A stretch of 64,000 nucleotides of DNA from CAKRPJ01 sp934376955 (GTDB taxonomy: Bacteria > Bacillota > Clostridia > Lachnospirales > Lachnospiraceae): positions 1 through 64,000 of the forward strand of contig CAKRPJ010000001.1 of NCBI GenBank assembly GCA_934376955.1, given 5' to 3'. Under the pieces are notes generated by a model that made no database searches, was not told the DNA's origin, and saw only the letters and a program-made list of their open reading frames with translations. The translations under genes were made by a program, and so were the position numbers. Of this stretch, positions 31,772 to 39,817 are shown in pieces (position 1 is the stretch's first letter; each line of letters opens with the position of its first letter).

Positions 31772-31910
31772 ATTTTCCAGAGGATTGAAGCTCCGCTGAA
31801 TTTCACCCAACTTTATAAGCGCTTAGGCGGCCACCTCCCACTAGCCGGAAGGCTGAATGGAGGTTTAATCATTTTCGCCTTTCGGCAATCTTGTTGTCGG
31901 AGGTGATGTC

Positions 31911-32006
31911 ATGAATTCTATTATAGATGTGCTTGCAATCGTAAGCTGCATCGGTACATGGACTGGCATTTTTGTGGCCATTTATTTTGGTCGTAAAAAG
32001 AAATGA
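31911..32006 (+). CDS. Type I toxin peptide (small membrane peptide)
   Basis: 31 residues from ATG 31911, 7 bases after GGAGG. A short polar start, one transmembrane helix (IIDVLAIVSCIGTWTGIFVAIYF) and the basic end GRKKK match the architecture of Fst/Ldr/TxpA-like toxins that depolarise the membrane. The SD segment GGAGGTG (31899-31905) is an exact complement of CACCTCC (31832-31838) in the leader, so it can be hidden in a stem. A convergent antisense RNA covers its 3' end. Not recognised as a named family member. Confidence 0.7.
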   Translation: MNSIIDVLAIVSCIGTWTGIFVAIYFGRKKK

Positions 32007-32120
32007 GGCTACCTAACTAGCACTTAGGCGGCCTCATCTGAACTGGGTACATTGTCCAAGATGTATTTGGTTCATTTGCAGCTAACTGAGGTATTCGCTT
32101 ATTAAGAGCTTCAATCCTCT
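31995..32120 (-). ncRNA. Putative antitoxin RNA
   Basis: A consensus promoter places the 5' end near 32120. Going left, the RNA starts with AGAGGATTGAAGCTC and ends in a hairpin (TGAGGC-CG-CCTAA ... TTAGG-TA-GCCTCA, 32004-32036) directly followed by TTTCTTTTT, an excellent terminator. The length is about 125 nt. The terminator arm carries the complement of the direct repeat in the toxin leader, so it can pair at both the 3' end and the 5' leader of the toxin mRNA. No ORF of note lies within it. Confidence 0.7.
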
Positions 32121-32126
32121 ACTTGT

Positions 32127-32155
32127 ATTATATACCATGGGTGGCAAGCTGTCAA
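32127..32155 (-). promoter_or_regulatory. Antitoxin RNA promoter
   Basis: On the minus strand, TTGACA (32155-32150) and TATAAT (32132-32127) are both perfect consensus, with a 17-base spacer. It faces the toxin gene and starts transcription near 32120. Confidence 0.85.
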
Positions 32156-32157
32156 CC

Positions 32158-32532
32158 TTAACGCTTAAACAAAAACTCTTGTATATCGTCAAATGCTCGC
32201 TGCATCTGCTCCACATTGTCGCCGTTCAGGTTGTGCCCCAGCTGTGCAAATTCCGCCCGCAGCAGCATGTTAATGCTTTCATCCAGGCTATTCAGGTGCT
32301 TCTTCACACCCTCCAACTGTTTGTCAAACGTGTCGCAGCGCCCTTCCACCGTTTTCAGCCGCCCTTCAATCTTGTCCATCCGGGCATCCTGGTCTTTGTT
32401 TGGCTTTTTCAAAAAGTTGTTGAACTTAACCACCACGGCAATCGCAGCCGAAATACTAACCAACGCCCCACAAACTGAAAGCATCATCGTCAGTATGTCC
32501 TGCGCCGTAAATGTAAATACCGGGTTAGGCAT
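32158..32532 (-). CDS. Membrane-anchored coiled-coil protein of the lysis cassette
   Basis: 124 residues. One N-terminal transmembrane helix (about 14-36, LTMMLSVCGALVSISAAIAVVV) is followed by a basic linker and a long coiled coil. The layout is like XhlA-type holin accessory proteins. It overlaps the holin gene by 8 bases and is the last gene of the late operon. A role in holin assembly is inferred. Confidence 0.65.
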   Translation of the reverse strand: MPNPVFTFTAQDILTMMLSVCGALVSISAAIAVVVKFNNFLKKPNKDQDARMDKIEGRLKTVEGRCDTFDKQLEGVKKHLNSLDESINMLLRAEFAQLGHNLNGDNVEQMQRAFDDIQEFLFKR

Positions 32533-32881
32533 CTGCGTTCACCTTCTCTCCGGCAGCAGCTTCACCCGCCTTCATCTGCTCGTAAGCCGCCTGGGCAATC
32601 GCACGCGCCTGCTCCTCTGTAATGGTAACGCCGGCCTGCTTGGCCACTTCCATAATCAGTTCTGCAGCACGCCTGTTCTTTTCCTCGCCGGAAATATCAT
32701 TAAAATACTGCTTAATATATTTACAGGCGCTTAACCCCCACTGCATCAACAGCGGATAGCCGCTCAACAGGTTCAGCGCTTTATTTATTGTCTCCTGGGC
32801 GTTCGGCATCACATATTTGCCGACCATAAAAGCAATCACGCAAACCAGGCCCATCACAATATATACAATTCCCTGTTCCAT
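32525..32881 (-). CDS. Phage holin, LLH family
   Basis: 118 residues. An N-terminal transmembrane helix (about 4-24) is followed by a charged amphipathic region with NRRAAELIMEVAKQAGVTITEEQARAIAQAAYEQMK, the usual C-terminal repeat-like helix pair of LLH (Phage_holin_6_1) holins. It forms the membrane lesion that releases the endolysin. Its position between two small membrane proteins and next to the M23 lysin supports the call. Confidence 0.8.
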   Translation of the reverse strand: MEQGIVYIVMGLVCVIAFMVGKYVMPNAQETINKALNLLSGYPLLMQWGLSACKYIKQYFNDISGEEKNRRAAELIMEVAKQAGVTITEEQARAIAQAAYEQMKAGEAAAGEKVNADA

Positions 32882-32883
32882 AC

Positions 32884-33186
32884 CTAACCTCCAATCTCTT
32901 CCGTGTCACTTGTCTCATCAATCGGCGTAAAAATTTCATCACCAGGGGGCGCATTGTTACCCTCTGTTTTTTCTTCTTCCGCTACTTTTTCCCTCACCTT
33001 AATCCAGGCGTTACACAAATTCTCTGCACTCATTGCCGCAAACAGCCCAATGTTAAAAGACGATTCCGGTAACTGTCCGGTCCTAAAACACAGGATCATG
33101 TAAACAATCGCGTAAACAATCGTTGCGCCCATCGTAAAAACAATAATCTTTTTGCTGAACCTCATCAGGCTCCAGTTTTCCTTCAT
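32884..33186 (-). CDS. Small two-helix membrane protein of the lysis cassette
   Basis: 100 residues from ATG 33186, chosen because GCAGGTG lies upstream; an in-frame GTG at 33210 is poorly placed. Two hydrophobic segments (IIVFTMGATIVYAIVYMIL and FNIGLFAAMSAENL) precede an acidic tail. It may be a second holin or antiholin. The next gene upstream is the endolysin. Confidence 0.6.
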   Translation of the reverse strand: MKENWSLMRFSKKIIVFTMGATIVYAIVYMILCFRTGQLPESSFNIGLFAAMSAENLCNAWIKVREKVAEEEKTEGNNAPPGDEIFTPIDETSDTEEIGG

Positions 33187-33210
33187 AAAAATCACCTGCT
33201 TTGGCTGCAC

Positions 33211-33963
33211 TCAGGTATGGCTCTTCACCGCTTTTTGGCTGATATAACCATAAACCGTTTTGAACCAGCCGTTCACGACCGTCTCATACCCAATGCAAAC
33301 AGGCTTGCCGGTCTTGGCATCCGGGCTGCTGATCACCCCAACGGACTGGTACTGCATTCCGGCACCCTTGCGCACATTCCATTTGCCGTTGTTCAGGGTA
33401 ATGGCTTTTGTCACAGTCTTTTTCACTGCCGGTTCAACCTTCGGCTCCTCAGCCGCTTCCTGCTTGTCCACCTGTACACTGTGCTGGTTTGCATTGGCCC
33501 ACAAAATCACACCGCGGCTGGCCGGCTTAAAGTCATCATCCAGCCAACATAGCGGGTTCTCACGCACACCTTTCCAGCGCACCTCAAAGTGCAAATGGGC
33601 ACCAAAACAGTTGCCGGTCTGGCCGCTGTAGCCAATCACTTCGCCGGTTTTCACCTTCTGTCCAGCTTTCACTGTGATAGAATTCAAATGAGCATACAAC
33701 GTTTCCAGCTTGCCGCCTTTATACGCCGTATGCTCAATCTTTACCATATTGCCATAACTGTTGGTGTCACCCTGGGTCACTCGCCCATTCCAATGGTAAA
33801 CCACGCGCACCGTTCCATCTTCCGCCGCAAACACCGGTGTTCCCACCAAAGCGCGAAGGTCGATTGCCCTGTGCAGCGCCCCACTGTTATATTTCCAGCC
33901 AGCCGTAATCACATGCTGCGTCAACGGCCACCCAAAACATACTTCTCCATTCTTCAGCCGCAT
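33211..33963 (-). CDS. M23-family endolysin with SH3-type cell wall domain
   Basis: 250 residues from ATG 33963 behind AAGGAGG. The LytM/M23 zinc peptidase has HRAID (His31, Asp35), a histidine at 92 (YAHL) and HLHFE (123-127). After a Glu/Lys/Val linker, the C-terminal 65 residues (KWNVRKGAGMQYQSVGVI...GWFKTVYGYIS) form an SH3_3-like wall-binding domain. It cuts peptide cross-links in host peptidoglycan. There is no signal peptide, so export depends on the adjacent holin. Confidence 0.9.
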   Translation of the reverse strand: MRLKNGEVCFGWPLTQHVITAGWKYNSGALHRAIDLRALVGTPVFAAEDGTVRVVYHWNGRVTQGDTNSYGNMVKIEHTAYKGGKLETLYAHLNSITVKAGQKVKTGEVIGYSGQTGNCFGAHLHFEVRWKGVRENPLCWLDDDFKPASRGVILWANANQHSVQVDKQEAAEEPKVEPAVKKTVTKAITLNNGKWNVRKGAGMQYQSVGVISSPDAKTGKPVCIGYETVVNGWFKTVYGYISQKAVKSHT

Positions 33964-33974
33964 CTTTATCCTCC

Positions 33975-34919
33975 TTATCTTGTTCTCTTCCACATATAAA
34001 CCACCAGATAGGGCGGCATGTTGTTGTGGGCTGCCCCGGAACCGCCGGAGGCGACTGTTACGGTTTTGGATTCCCAGTTCGGAATACCCCAGCCACTTGA
34101 TTGCGTTTGGACATACGCATCCGCAGAGCTTCCGGTTTTGGAGCGTATTACGTTGCTTCCGTTGGCCACAGACAGCGAATAATTCGGTAGCTCGCTTTGT
34201 GTAAGCTTATGGGTAAATTCACCCCCAGTACCACCTGCGGGATAACTACTGGAAGCACCAAGCAAAAAGCGTTCAGAAATTCTTTCCCAGGTACCGCCAA
34301 ACAAAGTTGCTGGGCTTGTGCTGCTTACGCTCATGTAAATGCTGCCAATCGGCCAGGCTGCAAGTTTTGCTTCCGCAATGGCCGCCTTCACCGCCGCCGG
34401 TGTTGCCGCAATACCACCATTGGTCGAACTCGTTGAACTGGTCGAATCACTCAATTTCACACCGCCCAAAGTCGAAGCATTACCTGTCGGCAGTGTATAT
34501 TTCGTATCTGTTGTCGGCGGTGTATACCCCAAAGCATTTGTCACATTCGCCTTTGTCAAACTAATCGTGCCGGAATTCTCCGTAATGTTACTCCCGATTT
34601 TTACACCACCCAAAGTCCAAGCACTCGCGGTTGGCAGTGTGTACTTGGTATCAGTCGTAGGTGGCGTATAACCCAGTGCATTTGTCACGTTAGTCTTACT
34701 AAGGCTGATCGTACCGCTGCTCACCGTAATATTGCTGCCAATCTTTACACCACCCAGGGTTGAACCTGTCGCCGCAGGCAGCGTATAAGTCGATCCACTA
34801 CTTGCAGGTGTCATGTAAATCTGGTTTGCATTCAAAGTGCCTGCATTCTTGGCACTGTCATATTGGCTCTGTGTTAGGTAGTTAATTACTAAACTATCTA
34901 GCTTTGTATTTGTCGCCAT
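33975..34919 (-). CDS. Tail fibre tip with collar-like C-terminus
   Basis: 314 residues from ATG 34919; another ATG at 34925 overlaps the upstream stop as ATGA. Three tandem units of the form LPTA..STLGGVKIGSNI...ALGYTPP form the shaft. The C-terminal half (PIGSIYMSVSSTSPATLFGGTWERISERFLLGA ... NNMPPYLVVYMWKR) is the common phage fibre-tip/baseplate receptor-binding domain with a glycine-rich loop segment. It likely contacts the cell surface. Shaft repeats are shared with the next fibre gene. Confidence 0.85.
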   Translation of the reverse strand: MATNTKLDSLVINYLTQSQYDSAKNAGTLNANQIYMTPASSGSTYTLPAATGSTLGGVKIGSNITVSSGTISLSKTNVTNALGYTPPTTDTKYTLPTASAWTLGGVKIGSNITENSGTISLTKANVTNALGYTPPTTDTKYTLPTGNASTLGGVKLSDSTSSTSSTNGGIAATPAAVKAAIAEAKLAAWPIGSIYMSVSSTSPATLFGGTWERISERFLLGASSSYPAGGTGGEFTHKLTQSELPNYSLSVANGSNVIRSKTGSSADAYVQTQSSGWGIPNWESKTVTVASGGSGAAHNNMPPYLVVYMWKRTR

Positions 34920-34921
34920 AA

Positions 34922-36316
34922 TCATATACCTCTCGTTACAATCGCACTGATTGCGGATAATTCGCTCGGCAGCCCAGTCAGTTTGCCGTTGCTGATGCTT
35001 AGGCTCAAACTGGTGCTGCTTGGGCTGCCCCAGCTGGCGCTTTTGTAGTATCTATCGCCCTCAAACGCGATCAGGCTCGTAGTCTGCCCGCCCCAACCGC
35101 TGGAACTGGTCATGGTGCCGTAGCCCCAAATTTTGATTGCCCCGTCAGTGCGCTTAAAACTAACGCTGGGGTTGGTGTTCGTAATGGCATATGCCTCAAT
35201 GTTGTTATTGCTGCTGCCGCTGCTTGACGATACATTCACCGTCACCTTGCCGCTGCCGTTGTGGTAGCCCGCTGGGATTGTATAGCTACCGTTTGCGGTC
35301 ATAGTCTTGCTCACCGCCCCGTTGTTGGTCATGGTGCCGGTCAGTTTGCTGCCGTTCACATACGCCGTTTTGCCGCTCAGGATGTTGGCGGCGGTCGCGG
35401 TCGCATCGCTGGTATCCACGCCGCTGGAAGAGCCGCTTGCCGTCACGCTGCCGCGGCCATTATGGTAGCCAGCCGGGATGGTCACGCTTGCGCCGGGCGC
35501 AATGGTCGATGTCCACGCACCGTTGTTGGTCATAGTACCGGCCTGGTTTAGATAACCCCTGTAATAAGTGTAGCTATATGATGGAGAAGGTGACGTTTTC
35601 GTATAATATCCGGAAAAATTGTATCCCTCCAGCACATAATCAGGGGAACATCGCCCCAGATAGCGCACATCAATGCCGAAAGTGTTTTCTCTGGAGTTAT
35701 CCAATATAGCTCGCGAGCTGCCGCTTGCGTCCGTTGTATATGTTAAAAAACTTGTCGCTTTGGACTTCGGACTTTCATCCACAAGACTGATTTGGGCAGA
35801 ATCTACTACATCGTAATCAGCCTCCACAGAAACCGTACTGTCTGTCAAAGTCCCCGTCACTTTCTCCCCGTTCACATACGCGGTTTTCCCTTTGGCAATA
35901 TCACTCGCCGTCGCGTCCGCGTCGCTGGTATCCGTGCCGCCAGAACTGCTGCTCCCAGCATAACTACCTGTCACATTAAAAATCTTCACACCGCTTCTAA
36001 TGTTACCGGCGGTCAAATTGCTGTCACCTTTAATCGTCTGGGTTCCATTCAAATACTGGCCGGATGCAATGCTCTGGTCACTCGTTCCCGGCGTATAAGT
36101 CGCAGCACTCTTTTTCGTTACGCCGCTTCCCACATAAGTTCTCGATACTGCATTTACTGTAACCTGGCTCAAACCGTCATAGCCATTGTCTGCCTTGATC
36201 GTCTGTGCGCTCTCACTGGGGCTAACCGTCTTGCTCTGCAAACTCGCCCCACTGGCACCACCAGTCACAAAACCTCCCTGCATATCCACCTGCGTACTTC
36301 CTAAATAAACTCCCAT
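34922..36316 (-). CDS. Tail fibre protein with repeated Gly/Thr modules
   Basis: 464 residues. Two modules of DATA...I..GKTAYVNG.K..GT.T and two of GTMTNNGA....IPAGYHNG.G.V recur; related modules appear in the protein at 49377-51047. The rest is Ser/Gly/Thr-rich shaft. The first residues (GVYLGSTQVDMQGGFV) look like an attachment segment. No enzymatic domain is seen. It is one of a run of fibre genes with shared building blocks. Confidence 0.8.
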   Translation of the reverse strand: MGVYLGSTQVDMQGGFVTGGASGASLQSKTVSPSESAQTIKADNGYDGLSQVTVNAVSRTYVGSGVTKKSAATYTPGTSDQSIASGQYLNGTQTIKGDSNLTAGNIRSGVKIFNVTGSYAGSSSSGGTDTSDADATASDIAKGKTAYVNGEKVTGTLTDSTVSVEADYDVVDSAQISLVDESPKSKATSFLTYTTDASGSSRAILDNSRENTFGIDVRYLGRCSPDYVLEGYNFSGYYTKTSPSPSYSYTYYRGYLNQAGTMTNNGAWTSTIAPGASVTIPAGYHNGRGSVTASGSSSGVDTSDATATAANILSGKTAYVNGSKLTGTMTNNGAVSKTMTANGSYTIPAGYHNGSGKVTVNVSSSSGSSNNNIEAYAITNTNPSVSFKRTDGAIKIWGYGTMTSSSGWGGQTTSLIAFEGDRYYKSASWGSPSSTSLSLSISNGKLTGLPSELSAISAIVTRGI

Positions 36317-36323
36317 ATAAAAA

Positions 36324-37805
36324 TCACCACCTGCTAATTGTCACACTTGTTGCGCCCACACTAGCTGCCGTAATGCTGATAGATTTCGCACTGCTGCCAT
36401 CCCATGCACCCTGGCTTGTCCCGTTCAGGTTAATCGTTAAAGCTGCATTCACCTTGTTGGCGCTCGTTGCGGCACCGCCTGCGCTGCTGGACCCAGCATA
36501 ATTGTGGGTATGGCCGCTTGCCGCTTTACCATCAATCAAACCTTTCAATACCTTGCCCTGGTTCGCGCTCAAGCTATCTGTAGTCGAAGTCGAAGTCAAG
36601 TTGTCCTGGATTCCTCGCCATGTATTTGCCGGCACAGCCCAGGTTCCGTCTCCACGCAAGTAATATGTCTGTTGGCCTTTGGCCGGTGCCGGAACAAGTC
36701 CTGTACTACCCGCCACATCAGCGGTCGCTTTCGCAAACACACCATAAGTTGTATTCGTATCCGGGGGTACAGCCCAGGTTCCGTCACTGCGCAGGTAACG
36801 GTTCGCATTGCCCGCCACTGGCGCAATCACCAAGCCGGTACTGCCCGCTTCGCTTGTGGTCGCTCCCTTAAAGGTGCCATAAGTCGTGTTGGTATCCTGG
36901 GTCGTAATCGTCCCGGTCGTGTTGTCGTCCTTTGTATAAGTAATGGTTGTACCGCTTACACTTAAATTTTTAATTACCCCATGCGTATGGCTGCTCGGTG
37001 TAAAGGTGCTCGGCTTGCCTGTCACGCTATCCCAAGTATGGGTATGTCCCATAGCCGCCTTGCCATCCACCAGGGTTTTCAGCGCTTTGCCCTGCGCTGC
37101 GCTCAAACTGTCGGTCGTACTGTCGCTGGTCAAATTGTTTTGGATGCCGCGCCAAGTGTCGGTATCTGTCAGCTTGTCCTGCACCCATCCGCCCCAAGTC
37201 CCGTTTGCACAATGGCGGCGGTAAGCAGCACTGTCGCCGTAAATAATCTGGGTATAATAATTTCCACTTGCCCGGTGAATCACAATCAGGCCAAAATGGT
37301 CTACGTTACTTGGTTTATTTGTCACGCTGTTGCCGCCGCCAGAACTGTAAAATCCTGGTGTCACCACATCGTTCAAGTTCTCATTTGTCAACACAATCAT
37401 GGCGGCCTTGCTCTCATTCAGGATCTTACCCTGGTTTGCCGCAAGGCTCTGGTCGGTCGCGCTGCTGGTTAAGTTGTTCACAACCGGCCGCCATGTGTTT
37501 GTGTCCTGTTCGGGTGGGGTGTATCCCAGTGCATTCTTTACATTGTCCGCCGTCACACTAAGCACGCCGCTGTTGTTTGTAATGTTCGCTCCGGTTTTCA
37601 CGCCGCCCAACACACTGCTTGTCGCCGTGGGCAGGCTATATTTGTTCGCCCCCTCGGCAATCCCATCCAATTTTTTCTTATCGGCTGCGCTCATAAAGCC
37701 AGCCGCGCTCTGTGTAGCTCCCCCGTGCCCGTGGCTAATGGGCGCAAAAATGGTTTTCAGCTTGCCAAAAAAGTAGCTCAACCCCGCGTTACTCAAATAT
37801 CCCAC
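36324..37805 (-). CDS. Tail fibre protein, GTG start
   Basis: 493 residues from GTG 37805 behind AGGAGGTG. The N-terminus GYLSNAGLSYFFGKLKTIF resembles that of the next fibre (MAFLNYDGLLYFWQKIKALL), a likely common assembly tag. Shaft repeats include AAGFMSAADKKKLDGIA, ALGYTPP, NNLTS.S.TDSLSA.QGK and SGHTH. A central region (VTPGFYSSGGGNSVTNKPSNVDHFGLIVI) is a pyocin-knob-like domain. The C-terminus is Ser/Ala-rich. Confidence 0.82.
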   Translation of the reverse strand: MGYLSNAGLSYFFGKLKTIFAPISHGHGGATQSAAGFMSAADKKKLDGIAEGANKYSLPTATSSVLGGVKTGANITNNSGVLSVTADNVKNALGYTPPEQDTNTWRPVVNNLTSSATDQSLAANQGKILNESKAAMIVLTNENLNDVVTPGFYSSGGGNSVTNKPSNVDHFGLIVIHRASGNYYTQIIYGDSAAYRRHCANGTWGGWVQDKLTDTDTWRGIQNNLTSDSTTDSLSAAQGKALKTLVDGKAAMGHTHTWDSVTGKPSTFTPSSHTHGVIKNLSVSGTTITYTKDDNTTGTITTQDTNTTYGTFKGATTSEAGSTGLVIAPVAGNANRYLRSDGTWAVPPDTNTTYGVFAKATADVAGSTGLVPAPAKGQQTYYLRGDGTWAVPANTWRGIQDNLTSTSTTDSLSANQGKVLKGLIDGKAASGHTHNYAGSSSAGGAATSANKVNAALTINLNGTSQGAWDGSSAKSISITAASVGATSVTISRW

Positions 37806-37833
37806 TTTACCACACCTCCTCTTGATTTAGTTT

Positions 37834-39087
37834 TTAAGATGCCAAAATGGTATCAATTTCAGTATTCTGGATCGCATCAATGGTAAACACCTGGCCCAGT
37901 CCATCCCACTTCTCGCCATTCCAAGCATAGTTCATGCCATCGCCAACGTCGTATACATCGCCAATGGTCTGGCCACTGGTCGGCAGCTTGTCATAGCTTG
38001 CCACACTGCCTTTGTAACGGTACATAGCGGTAATGTCGCTCTTCAGGGCATAGGTACTTGCCGCGCCAAAACCATCCAGTTTCTTCTTGTCGGCAGTGCT
38101 CATCAGACCATGGGTGCTCTGGGTAGCATCATTATAGGTGGTGTTGGTGCTGGGAATACCCAATGCCGTAATATCGCCCTTGGCAACCGCAGTCACAGCG
38201 CTCACATGTCCGGTCGCATCCACAGTAATTTTGTACAGGCCACTGTCATGTGCGGTATAGCTGGGGTGTACATACTTGTTGGCACCGGTGGCAATGCCGT
38301 CCAACTTCTTTTTATCTGCGGCAGTCATCAGTCCGTGTGCGCTCTGGGTTACATCGTTGTAAGTGGTATTGGTTGGGGTTGCCCAGGTACCATCACCGCG
38401 CAGGTACAAACCCTGCTGCCCTTTGGCAGGTGCGTTCACCAGGCCGGAACTACCAGCCGTATCAGCAGTCGCACCCTTAAAATTGGTATAGGTGGTATCT
38501 TTGTCGGCAACCCACTTGGCCGTACCATCGGCACTCCAGCCCAGGATCATGCCGTCAGAACCACCTACCGGGATGTGCTTGTTGCCGCTTGTGACTGGGT
38601 GTACATATTTGTTTGCGCCGTCCGCAACACCGTCCAGCTTCTTCTTATCGGCGGCACTCATCAGGCCAGCGCTCGTGGTGCTTGCAGCTCCATAGGTGGT
38701 GTCCGGCGGGGTCGTCCAAGCACCGGTCGAATCCAGCCAGCGCTGCGCACCCTTCGTCGGGCTGGGCACCAGTCCGCTCTTGCCATCCGCATCAGCCGTT
38801 GCGCCGCTCATCACACTGTAGGTGGTATCCTTTTCGTTTACCCACTTAGCGGTGCCGTCCGCGCTCCAACCCAAAATCTGGTTGGCACTACCGCCTGCAG
38901 GGATATGCTTATTCCCGCTGGTTGTCGGGTGGGTGTAATTCTTCAGCCCGGCCAGCTTATTCTTCTCAGCAGTGGTATAGTCGTTGGTCGAAAGTCCCTT
39001 GCCATCAATCTTATCCACCTTACCGGCCAGCAAAGCTTTAATTTTCTGCCAAAAATAAAGCAGACCGTCATAATTCAAAAATGCCAT
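37834..39087 (-). CDS. Tail fibre protein
   Basis: 417 residues, ATG behind AAGGAG. It shares the N-terminal tag and the HGLMSAADKKKLDGIA repeat (four copies) with the previous fibre, plus LRGDGTWATP units. The C-terminal NTEIDTILAS is nearly repeated at the end of the neighbouring 39129-39599 protein (NTEIDNLFKDE), suggesting duplication of a terminal tag. Probably a trimeric fibre shaft. Confidence 0.82.
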   Translation of the reverse strand: MAFLNYDGLLYFWQKIKALLAGKVDKIDGKGLSTNDYTTAEKNKLAGLKNYTHPTTSGNKHIPAGGSANQILGWSADGTAKWVNEKDTTYSVMSGATADADGKSGLVPSPTKGAQRWLDSTGAWTTPPDTTYGAASTTSAGLMSAADKKKLDGVADGANKYVHPVTSGNKHIPVGGSDGMILGWSADGTAKWVADKDTTYTNFKGATADTAGSSGLVNAPAKGQQGLYLRGDGTWATPTNTTYNDVTQSAHGLMTAADKKKLDGIATGANKYVHPSYTAHDSGLYKITVDATGHVSAVTAVAKGDITALGIPSTNTTYNDATQSTHGLMSTADKKKLDGFGAASTYALKSDITAMYRYKGSVASYDKLPTSGQTIGDVYDVGDGMNYAWNGEKWDGLGQVFTIDAIQNTEIDTILAS

Positions 39088-39128
39088 ATTGTTTTCTCCT
39101 TGTATTATAAAGTAGTAGTTTATAGCCC

Positions 39129-39599
39129 CTATTCGTCTTTGAATAAATTATCAATTTCGGTATTCGTGATCTCATCAATCACAGCTTCCGGGTTTGGGGT
39201 GTTGATAATCAGTCGCCCATCTGCATCCGCCGTTACGCTCGTAATGCCGGTGCCGCGCACCTTTACCGTACCCTTTGCCACATCACCATGTTTCAGCTCC
39301 AAATTGGCTTCTGTGGCATCAGCCTTGCTGGCCCCAATTGTAAAATCCGTATCATTCAGCATTACCCAACCAGAGTTATAAATATATAAATCTCCGGGCG
39401 GCAGGTAATAAATCTTCCCGGCCAGCGGGGCCAATGGCAGCTCACTTACTCGTTCCAGATCGCTTCCAATCCGAACTCGCCCACCGGCTGTGTCCCGGTA
39501 AGTGTTTCCCGTATCCAAGCAGCATACCAGCTGTCCATCCACAATAGGAGTTTTATCCAGCTGCGACTGTTGGATCTCGCATAAAGAAAGTTTTGACAT
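39129..39599 (-). CDS. Small tail-fibre-associated protein
   Basis: 156 residues from ATG 39599 behind AAAAGGAG; a longer in-frame ORF runs upstream through a terminator and is unlikely. It contains QLVCCLDTGNTYRDT and SGWVMLNDTDFTIGAS, typical of phage fibre head domains, and ends NTEIDNLFKDE, a tag shared with the fibre next to it. It begins a sub-operon after a terminator. Confidence 0.7.
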   Translation of the reverse strand: MSKLSLCEIQQSQLDKTPIVDGQLVCCLDTGNTYRDTAGGRVRIGSDLERVSELPLAPLAGKIYYLPPGDLYIYNSGWVMLNDTDFTIGASKADATEANLELKHGDVAKGTVKVRGTGITSVTADADGRLIINTPNPEAVIDEITNTEIDNLFKDE

Positions 39600-39620
39600 C
39601 GTAAAACTCCTTTTTGTAAC

Positions 39621-39659
39621 AATAAAAAAACCGCCCACTTGCGTACAGATAAGCGGTTT
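39621..39659 (-). terminator. Terminator in the fibre cluster
   Basis: On the minus strand GAAACCGC pairs with GGCGGTTT, followed by TTTTTATTG. It lies just upstream of the 39599 start, so transcripts from further upstream would be attenuated here. Confidence 0.75.
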
Positions 39660-39716
39660 CGATTCAGTATTTAATTTGACGAATATAACATCGTTGTTTG
39701 TCAATACAATATAAAA

Positions 39717-39781
39717 CCTTCGCTGCACAGTGCATGTTCTCCTACTCGCAAAACACTGGCCCTGCAGCGAAGGCTATTTTT
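39717..39781. terminator. Bidirectional terminator after fibre gene 39818-40903
   Basis: CCTTCGCTGCA (39717-39727) and TGCAGCGAAGG (39763-39773) form a perfect 11-bp stem. The plus strand continues CTATTTTTTTATG and the minus strand TTTTATATTG. Confidence 0.8.
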
Positions 39782-39817
39782 TTATGTCAACTTGAAATAA
39801 CTAACCGCTTGGCCGTC

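Larger units (their letters stand above)
31779..32120. repeat. Paired repeats of the toxin-antitoxin locus
   Basis: AGAGGATTGAAGCTC (31779-31793) recurs as a perfect reverse complement at 32106-32120, so both opposed RNAs begin with the same 15 bases. Separately, GCGCTTAGGCGGCC (31819-31832) and GCACTTAGGCGGCC (32020-32033) are direct repeats, one in the toxin leader and one in the shared terminator hairpin. The layout resembles the direct-repeat pairing sites of the Fst/par locus of pAD1. Confidence 0.75.

Noticed and set aside
39660..39715. Minus-strand promoter with TTGACA near 39700
   Set aside because: The hexamer is perfect, but no -10 box lies at 15-19 bases, and the region is between terminators.
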